Origin: Ashinkailepas kermadecensis
Taxonomy: Eukaryota; Arthropoda; Thecostraca; Neolepadidae
DNA length: 64,000 nt
Direction of reading: 5' to 3'
NCBI GenBank assembly: GCA_034440615.1
Contig: JAOTOM010004786.1
Span: forward strand, 184,501-248,500
The notes beneath the pieces were generated by a model. It worked only from the letters and a program-made list of their open reading frames with translations. It made no database searches and was not told where the DNA came from. Positions 56,511-64,000 of this stretch are shown piece by piece. Position numbers and translations under genes: made by a program. Numbering within the stretch: position 1 is the stretch's first letter; every line of letters starts with the position of its first letter.

Positions 56511-57335
56511 AGTGGTATGTTATTGTGCCGTGTACACCGGGAGTTCCGTGTGATGGCGTATTTATGGCCTGTTAGTGGCCGTATTCTCGAGGGGCGCTTA
56601 CATTTCTGCATGCATCAGCATATAACCATTGGCAGGGATACGGAGAGCATCCGGCTTAGAGTTTCTGTCTGCAAAAACTGCCGGACCCAGTGAACTGCAG
56701 ACTTGAAAGCTGAGTATAGTCATATAGACATCTACGAAACTGCCATGCCTGACCGGTGACCATTGGTTGGTGGCTATTGGTCGGTGCCGTTGGTCAAACG
56801 GTGGTCGCGGCCAGACCACGTCTCTGTAGGGAACTGCATCAAGGATTTAAGTGTTCCCTTTATACCTGGGATGTCTCGACCGCTGTGCTGCCCTTCGCCT
56901 GGATGTAGGGCGACAGAGGGTCTATAACTTCATTTGTCGATTTTCCTCTCCCTTTTCTCCAGCATTCTGTTCTCGGCCTTATTTTGGTTTTATAGTAGGA
57001 AGTGCCGCGGCAATTTTCATTCCTGTAGTAGTTTAGTCTTCTTACTTTTGGTACCCGTTTGTGTCCAGGGCACAATTGGGTACTTTCACCGCAGGGACAG
57101 GGGAGGGCGTACTCCTTATCACTTATTATGAAGTGGCGGAAAAGAAGAAGAAAAAGCCGATACAGAGCACAGATGAAAGCAGGGACAGACCACAGGTGGA
57201 AGCCGAAGCAGAACACAGGCGGAAGCCGCGACAGAACACAGATGGAGCCCTCCCCGTTCGTGACCGGCTCGATGGATGTGGCGATACGGTCTGCTCTGGT
57301 GACGCCGTGCTGTGAGCGGTCATCAGTCAGGGTGC
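56511..57335. other. No recognisable gene
   Basis: GA-rich patches near 57135-57240 include partial AACACAG(A/G)(T/C)GGA repeats. No supported exon. Confidence 0.4.
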
Positions 57336-57343
57336 TGTCCGGC

Positions 57344-57614
57344 TCCGGCGACGTGTCGTCCGCCTGACGTCACCCGTCGACGTCACCCTCACGCGCCACA
57401 CAGGTCACCTTTCGTGTCGCAGTTAGTTCCACCGGCGACGTGTCGTCCGCCTGACGTCACCCGTAGACGTCACCCTCACGCGCCACACAGGTCACCTTTC
57501 GTGTCGCAGTTAGTTCCACCGGCGACGTGTCGTCCGCCTGACGTCACCCGTCGACGTCACCCTCACGCGCCACACAGGTCACCTTTCGTGTCGCAGTTAG
57601 TTCCACCGGCGACG
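57344..57614. repeat. 87-bp tandem repeat, 3.1 copies
   Basis: AGTTAGTTCC recurs at 57421, 57508 and 57595. Units contain CCGGCGACGTGTCGTCCGCC and the palindromic GACGTCAC. Copies are near-identical (CCGTCGACG versus CCGTAGACG). 87 is a multiple of three, so the + frame stays open. Confidence 0.96.
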
Positions 57615-58493
57615 TGCTGCCTGCTTAATAGTCGCGGCACTGCTGTCTGATCTGGATGTCGATTGGGTGGCGTTGCTTCACCTGTGTACAGCCCCAGCCG
57701 GCCACGATACGCCGCCACCACGGCTGCCGACCGCCGCTGTCGTGTTTTGTGTGTACATTTGGTGGTGTTCGAGCTCTGCAAGTGATGGATGAAGGACGTC
57801 CAACTGTTGGAAAGTCACCAATTATTTATCGTGTTATCTCGTAATGTGGAAAGCTGTAATCTCCTCCAGCCGCAGAAGGTTGGAAAGCTGTCCGGACAAG
57901 TTCAGGCACACTAGTCCTGCGAGTTGAATCAGAACAGCCTAAACGCCACAGAGTGTTCGCGGCACATTCATACGCTTGGGGTCCGCGCCACTTTTCACTA
58001 GACGCCACCCTACGCTCTACAACAGACGAGCTGGGACCGACAGCGTGACTGATCCGCCCGTGTCGGTCGTTGGTGCAGTGCTGAGTGACACGCGTGGCGG
58101 TGTCGTGCGTTCGGTGTATCGTGTGGCGGAGTTCTGGGCCGTAGTAATTCAGATGAAAGCGTCGATTGGACTTCACTCCATTGCCGGCTGCTTTGGACGG
58201 AATGCAACGATCGTCACGTACTTGGTCATATGACAATACGTTTGGTACCACGCGACACTTGTTTTAGCGTAGCATTTCATGGGCATGATCAATGCTTATT
58301 GGGCCCACAGTACAACTTACGCTTGTGTGAGGCATACCCCAACTAGCACAGCAAAAGAGCTAATTACGAGAGAGTAAAGCACGAGGAATTTTACTCCCGT
58401 GCATATACGACAAAAGTTCCGAGCGGCACTGCCCGACCCGAAGATGGTCCTTAACCTAAAAAAAAATAATGCCTTTGTCATATAAATGTACCC

Positions 58494-58495
<2 letters not shown>
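57615..58495. other. No recognisable gene
   Basis: Nothing identifiable. Confidence 0.4.

Positions 58496-58564
<69 letters not shown>
58496..58564. repeat. (TA)n microsatellite
   Basis: About 33 uninterrupted TA dinucleotides. Confidence 0.98.
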
Positions 58565-58567
<3 letters not shown>

Positions 58568-58797
58568 GTGTTACAGCGTAACACTTGATTCTGTCACTCG
58601 TGGCCAGGTCTGTTCTTGTTTAGCCACCATGGCGCATCCAACATTGGCACATTTTTGTCATAGGTAAAATTACTCCCCGAAAATTCACGATTTCACCGAA
58701 AGACTGTCCGAAAGACTGATATGTTTCTCCTCTGACTTTACGGCCCGGTGATCTGACATGACATCTTCAAATGTTACACGCCATAAGATGGACAAAG

Positions 58798-59028
58798 GAT
58801 GCCTCACCACCAGCTCCACCAAGTGGTGGTGCAATGATGCCCCACCACCAGCTCCACCAAGTGGTGGTGCAATGATACCCAACTACCAGCTACACCAAGT
58901 GGTGGTGCAATGATACCCCACCACCAGCTACACCAAGTGGTGGTGCAATGATACCCCACCACCAGCTACACCAAGTGGTGGTGCAATGATACCCCACCAC
59001 CAGCAACACGAAACGGTGGTGCAACAGA
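58798..59028. repeat. 38-bp self-complementary minisatellite, six copies
   Basis: The unit contains CCACCACCAGCT and, 10 bp later, AAGTGGTGGTG, so each copy can fold on itself. GTGGTGGTGC recurs every 38 bp (58861, 58899 and so on). The spacing loop is GCTACACCAAG or GCTCCACCAAG. Confidence 0.93.
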
Positions 59029-59094
59029 TAACCCCTCACACCCTTCCATAATTATCATACGGTGTTAGCAATGTTCATGTGAGGATTACATCGG

Positions 59095-59152
59095 AAAAGA
59101 AAGGAAAGGAAAGAGAGGAAAGAGAGGAAGAGAGGACAAGAAAGGAAAGAGT
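59095..59152. repeat. GA-rich simple repeat
   Basis: AAGGAAAGGAAAGAGAGGAA-type purine tract. Confidence 0.9.
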
Positions 59153-60690
59153 GGCTCGTCTAAAATGGCAACGGTGATGCTGAGCCAAATGGAGCATGCG
59201 TGTGATTGTTGGTCAATGACAAGCAAGATGTGTGACTTTGTTGCCAGACACCTTGGAGCATAGCTGGAAGATGAGGAGAAGAGTGATGTTTCAAGTTGTG
59301 AACTTGGTGTCGTAAAAAAAGAAGTTGCATATTGACCAAAACATTGAAGATTTGGAGAAGCTGGTGTTGCATTAGCCAAAGCGGGCGTTGCACCTGTAAT
59401 ACCTGCAATTTGTTATTTTCTCCACCCATGTTTAGCAGTATGTAGCACAACAAATATAAAGCGATCAACTATGTACATTCCAGATGCATCAATATTTGGA
59501 TCGGCAAAAGTTTAGTCGAACGGAACAAATGGTCACACTTTTCCGAACTAAGTGTTCCGTTCTCTGCCAAAACAGGTGTTGTTTTCTGTTTTTGCTGATA
59601 TCCCTGCCCTCAAATATACACACCCATGCCGGTCAACACCACTGAAGTTCGTTCACTTTTGGGCACCTGGAAAGACCCAGCAGTTCCGTTCAGAGAAGCG
59701 AAATTGCGCACTTGAGCCAAGGACATGCAGTTTGCGACAACACTGATTTACATGTGAAGTGCTGTGTATCGGAGCTGCAGCTTTGCAGCTCCAACACCGA
59801 AGGTCATTAAACTGGCAAGTCACGTGATGATTCCAGGTAAAATCCTCGACTGCAACAAAACTCTTCATCCGGTCAGCAACAAACTGCAGGTTCCTGGAGC
59901 CAGCCCAAGGCCTGTCGAGACGAGCTAGCCAAAATCTGAATGGCAGATGTTGCTCAGGGCGCTGCCCCCGTACAACCCGGCTTGAGGCGTTCAGGCGCGC
60001 AGCCAAGTTGATTTTACCGGCGGTGGCCATGTGCGATCGATGAAGTTCAGATATTTCAAGGTTTGATGCAATGTGTGCCTATTGCAATTACTGGCGTCGC
60101 AGATCCACTTCAGGTGGATCCACACCCGGACTTCGTGTCCGCACCCGACGGGTGGGACCGGTGCCTCCTAATGGCAGAGGTATTGCGGTACCGCAGCCGC
60201 GATACTGCGTCGTTTCCATGGAAACGACACGCTTGCACACGTTGATCGGGTTTGATCACGCCGATTGCTCTCGACATTTTGTTGGTGACGAACCAGATTG
60301 GGCTGAAAGTCGCGATTGCATACTATTGCTGACATTTCCGTTTTGGTCGGTTTCGCGGTGAACAATTGCGGCATATGAAGCAGTGTGCAGCTGGTGGTAA
60401 GTGTACGCCTCCAGCTGTATCTCGTACGGACTGGCTCTACAAATGACGTGCTCCCCGTTCATCACAAGTGCCACGTGCGATACGTCGAAATGGCTTTATC
60501 GCCGAACAAGTGTAAACATATCACCGGCTCGGCCGACTCTTCTGATCGAGTCGGACCTCTGCTGCGGCGTGCACAGAACGGCCGTCCCGACAGCTCGGGG
60601 GCCGACCCTCCCCGAAGTGCCACCTCCACATGGCTACTCCGCCAACCACAGCTCGCCACCGGTTAATCGAATTCCATCCAGGCACGGTTC
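59153..60690. other. No recognisable gene
   Basis: A minus open stretch at 59160-59468 (leucine/histidine/glutamine-rich) and CpG-rich sequence near 60500-60690 have no family signature or splice structure. Confidence 0.4.
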
Positions 60691-60693
60691 TCG

Positions 60694-60771
60694 GTGGCGC
60701 CCCGGCTTGCAATTGGCGCCCCGGGTTGGAATTGGCGCCCCGGGTTGGAACTGGCGCCTCGGGTTGGAACT
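60694..60771. repeat. 20-bp tandem repeat, about four copies
   Basis: The unit GGGTTGGAATTGGCGCCCC (about 20 bp) contains the palindrome GGCGCC. Confidence 0.92.
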
Positions 60772-61127
60772 GGATGTACAATGCCACGCTGCACGTGACA
60801 CCTCTGTGAGCGCCAGAAGAGCTGCAGCGTGCACCCGAAGCACGCGCTAACAGTTCGCTGAAGTTGGCCACCAGTCGAGGCTGTTGACTGCCGGCAGCCA
60901 ACTCAGATGCGCCATGGTTTCACCTTGGCAGCTACGTGGGCAGCTTTCATTTCTGCGAGATCATGCGCCGACACACTTGGCGTCGATTGTGACTCAACCA
61001 GTGCAAGACACGTTCCCGATACGGCCGATCACTTTAGGACCTATTCTGCCGTATTTGCGTATCTGCCGTATATATCCGTGCTGGGAGGGTCACGCCACAT
61101 TCCGAGACTGCCGGGTAAAGTACAAGG

Positions 61128-61195
61128 TATGAGACACTGCATCACGTTGCCGTGTATAAGGCATGAGACACTGCGTCACGTTACCGTGTATAAGT
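61128..61195. repeat. 34-bp tandem duplication
   Basis: GAGACACTGCATCACGTTGC at 61131 recurs at 61165 (GAGACACTGCGTCACGTTAC). Both are followed by CGTGTATAAG. Confidence 0.9.
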
Positions 61196-61199
61196 CCCC

Positions 61200-63335
61200 A
61201 GCAAAGAGCAACACAGTGATTCCGATCGGGGACGTAGCAATAGTGAGAAGCCTGGTATATCCCTATATAATACGAAAATCAAACATGATACCGTGGTATG
61301 AGCAAGGGAACAGAGGAACATACCGCTGCCATTACCTCTAGGAAACTTCACGTGTTAACCAAATGATCATTGCACGGATCAACTATTATTCAGAAATAGC
61401 GTCCCATATTTGTTCTCAGACGTTTCTATGCATCGAACAAATTATGCTCGTAGTTGGGTATGAGCATATATGGACGCCAAAATAGCTCTGGAGTACGCAT
61501 AAAGAATTTGAAGCTAACTGTAGGGATGGCGGCTCTGCCGTCGGTGGGTTGTGGGGGTGGTGGCTTCGGCGGCTTGGCGGGTGTGGCGGGTGAGGGGTGT
61601 GTGGTGTGTAGCTATGCTGGGATTGTGTGCAAACAAATAATGGGTGTGTGAGAATGGAATGCTGGCGAAGCCTGGGCTGTGTGAAAATACTATGCTTACC
61701 AAGCCTTACTAGAACTGATTGAACTATGGGACTTCTGAACAATTTGGGCTTTATCTTTAACTGATACTGCACTTCAACACGGCTGAGCATGAGCTGACTC
61801 TTGACTTATACAGGGCTAATTAAAACTGAGCTAACTCACTCCTTTGCTGATTATACATGTGTCAGGGATGTGTTCTGCTGTGTTTCCCCGCCACCTCCAC
61901 CACACATTCCCCAAACCCCAGCCGGCTTGATGTTGTTTGAGCTACCGTCCCTAACACGAATTTATATGTGTGCGAGGTCAAAGCTTTTGGAACACCATAT
62001 AGGTAAATGAGTGCGTCTAGCCAAATTAGAAAGGTTACGTTGTATTTATAAAAATAATGATAAGGCAATTTGCCCTTGGTTACAATGAAATGTTCCGAGA
62101 TGGGACTTTTGGATGCTAATAGTAGTATAATTTTGTACAATGTACCGCACGAAATAGGTGCCTGTGATTGAGCCCCAAGCGGCTTCCGCTGGTCCTTAAA
62201 GCTACCTAACACACATTCATTCTCCTCATTCACTTCACATTCGTTCGTCCCATTAATTCTTTCCTTATTAATTAATGAAATGCTTGGTCCCCAAATTTGA
62301 CTCCCCCCCCCCCTTTCAGCGGTACACAAACACATATATCGACGGACCATTGCTCTTTTTGTGGTAGATTGGCCGAATATGTAAATCTTCCACTGCCATC
62401 ATAGCTGGTCTCGCCATTATTGACAGTGTTCCTCGCCTGGATGAAGGCTTAATGCTACGAGGGGGCTCATCGTACTGGCTCCGAGGGCTTATACAAGTGC
62501 TCTGGTATCTTTGACTGACATACCCTAGCTTTTAAAGAAAGGTCGGTGCCGCACCGGGCCTTACCCGCCGTATACTGATACTGTGCGACCAGGTGAACGT
62601 ACTCACGAGCGGGCACGGATCCCTACCACGTTGGGCACGTCCCCTGGCCGTCTTTATAACCTAGCCTGCCCTACCCTTTCAGCCTCGGGGCTTATGGCAC
62701 GCCAAACCCGTCCGAACGTTCCCCCGCCCCGAAAGGCTACACGGGTCCGTGCCGAAACGTATAGCGAACGGAGGGGGGGGGGGGGCGGACTCATGGACCT
62801 TGCAGTGTTTTGCCTTAACCTAGTGTTTGGCACCAAACTCGACGAAAGCAAGGTGGGGCTCGACAGCCCATCCGACCTTGCATACTGTGCCCGCCCCCAG
62901 CTGTACCCCTGGGTCACAGAGGCCAGCGGGCTTTTGCAGTCAAATAACCAGAGCATGTGCTTAATGCCCCCAAAGTATACGGTCATCGCACCCCCTTCTC
63001 GCAATTCGACATCATCCAAACGCAGATCATATATATTTATATAAACAACATTAATATTCTAGTCAAGTTAAAAACTGGCTTTCACACTCATTACCCTTAC
63101 CCGGGAACGTTTAGTCCATAAGAGAACGGCTAGCAGGTCGTCTGCCTCGCTTATATGTGGATGTACTTTATATGGCATTATTGTTCCTGCTCCGCCGCTG
63201 TTCTCGTCCATCACTGCCGACTGCTGCCACATAATTTATATCATTAATCTAGTGTATTTAAATTTCCATACGCCGCATCTCATTACACCCATGCGTTTTT
63301 CACACACACACTACTCGCCATCTCAATCCTTACGC
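61200..63335. other. No recognisable gene
   Basis: The GC-richer block at 62520-63000 has an open + frame (about 62583-63044) ending MDLAVFCLNLVFGTKLDESK and so on, and a C/G homopolymer at 62768-62787. No family match and no clear splice sites or LTR structure. Confidence 0.4.
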
Positions 63336-63339
63336 GACA

Positions 63340-64000
63340 CACTCCCTCCACATCACTTCCTCCGCGACACACTCCCTCCGCGACACACTTCCTCCGCGAC
63401 ACACTCCCTCCGCGACACACTTCCTCCGCGACACACTTCCTCCGCGACACACTCCTCCGCGACACACTCCCTCCGCGACACACTTCCTCCGCGTCACACT
63501 CCCTCCGCGACACACTTCCTCCGGACACACTCCTCCGCGACACACTCCCTCCGCGACACACTCCCTCCGCGACACACTCCTCCGCGACACACTTCCTCCG
63601 CGACAACTCCCTCCGCGCACACTTCCTCCGCGACACACTCCCTCGGCACACTCCCTCCGCGACACACTCCTCCGCGACACACTCCTCCGCGACACACTTC
63701 CTCCGTGACACACTTCCTCCGTGACACACTCCCTCCGCGACACACTTCCTCCGCGACACACTTCCTCCGCGACACACTCCCTCCGCGACACACTCCCTCC
63801 GCGACACACTTCCTCCGCGACACACTTCCCTCCGCGACACACTCCGCGACACCTCCCTCCGCGACACACTCCCTCCGCGACACACTCCCTCCGCGACACA
63901 CTTCCTCCGCGCACACTCCCTCCGCGACACACTCCCTCCGCGACACACTCCCTCCGCGACACACTCCCTCCGCGACACACTTCCTCCGTGACACACTTCC
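63340..64000. repeat. 16-bp minisatellite, about 40 copies, continues past the window
   Basis: Units CTCCCTCCGCGACACA and CTTCCTCCGCGACACA intermix with one- and two-base deletions. The array is still perfect at the window edge. The long minus-strand frames (RRECVAEGVCRGGSVS period) arise from the repeat. Confidence 0.95.

Noticed and set aside
56068..56693. Histidine/threonine/tyrosine-rich frames over the CA repeat.
   Set aside because: Translation of a dinucleotide microsatellite.
62583..63044. A 153-codon + frame in a GC-richer block as a gene.
   Set aside because: It crosses a G homopolymer, has no convincing start context or splice sites, and a comparable frame is open on the other strand.
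63283..64000. Minus-strand Cys/Gly/Arg-rich frames.
   Set aside because: By-products of the 16-bp array at the window end.

Overview
The window reads as non-coding, transposon-rich animal nuclear DNA. Supporting this are spliced GT/AG exons with GC-rich, CpG-rich codons in a more AT-rich background, several decayed non-LTR retrotransposons, hAT-type MITEs with 8-bp target duplications, and dinucleotide arrays. About one seventh of the window is minisatellite. No bacterial operons, rRNA genes, complete tRNA genes or CRISPR arrays are visible. An arthropod such as a tick or crustacean is a reasonable guess from this kind of repeat landscape, but the species is not determined.

Layout. 1-1400 holds a small hAT MITE and then a CpG island with a convincing first coding exon (1086-1387) ending in a strong splice donor. 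2.2-5.1 kb is dominated by a 36-bp minisatellite and a 13-bp satellite. 7.1-8.8 kb holds a 46/47-bp and a 17-bp minisatellite, both with higher-order structure. 10.7-11.1 kb is a 28-bp array. 12.5 kb is a CA/TA microsatellite.

The most notable object is at about 15.78-21.62 kb: a roughly 5.8-kb DNA transposon with unusually long (about 500 bp) terminal inverted repeats. It carries a three-exon gene for a DDE-type transposase-like protein of about 704 residues. The gene is broken by two opposite frameshifts that cancel, and the element has been invaded by three separate hAT-like MITEs, two of them with perfect 8-bp target duplications.

25.46-25.83 kb is an odd homopolymer-rich stretch that may be an assembly artefact. 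Retrotransposon fragments lie at 26.35-27.5 (+), 28.9-30.5 (-, the best preserved), 32.2-33.0 (-), 34.3 (+ 3' end), 35.6-35.9 (-), 42.2-43.0 (+) and 48.3-49.7 kb (+). Two tRNA-like SINE heads lie at about 36.0 and 56.0 kb on the minus strand. A further MITE is at 36.9-37.1 kb. A six-copy perfect 45-bp repeat, open in frame with a probable exon, lies at 38.1-38.6 kb. A 1.5-kb double foldback element lies at 46.35-47.88 kb.

53.1-55.6 kb is an 18-bp minisatellite with a 268-bp higher-order period, followed by a 27-bp array built of 54-bp dimers. Further arrays lie at 56.2 (CA), 57.3 (87 bp), 58.5 (TA), 58.8 (38 bp, self-complementary), 60.7 (20 bp) and 63.3-64.0 kb (16 bp, running off the window).

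Host genes: only isolated exon candidates are seen (1086-1387, 26148-26246, about 38359-38594, 45560-45664, all on +, plus a weak one at about 13.24-13.33 kb on -). The last two + exons join in a compatible phase, so one long + strand gene may span much of the window with most of the rest as intron. Its product is not recognised. Large stretches between these features show nothing identifiable.
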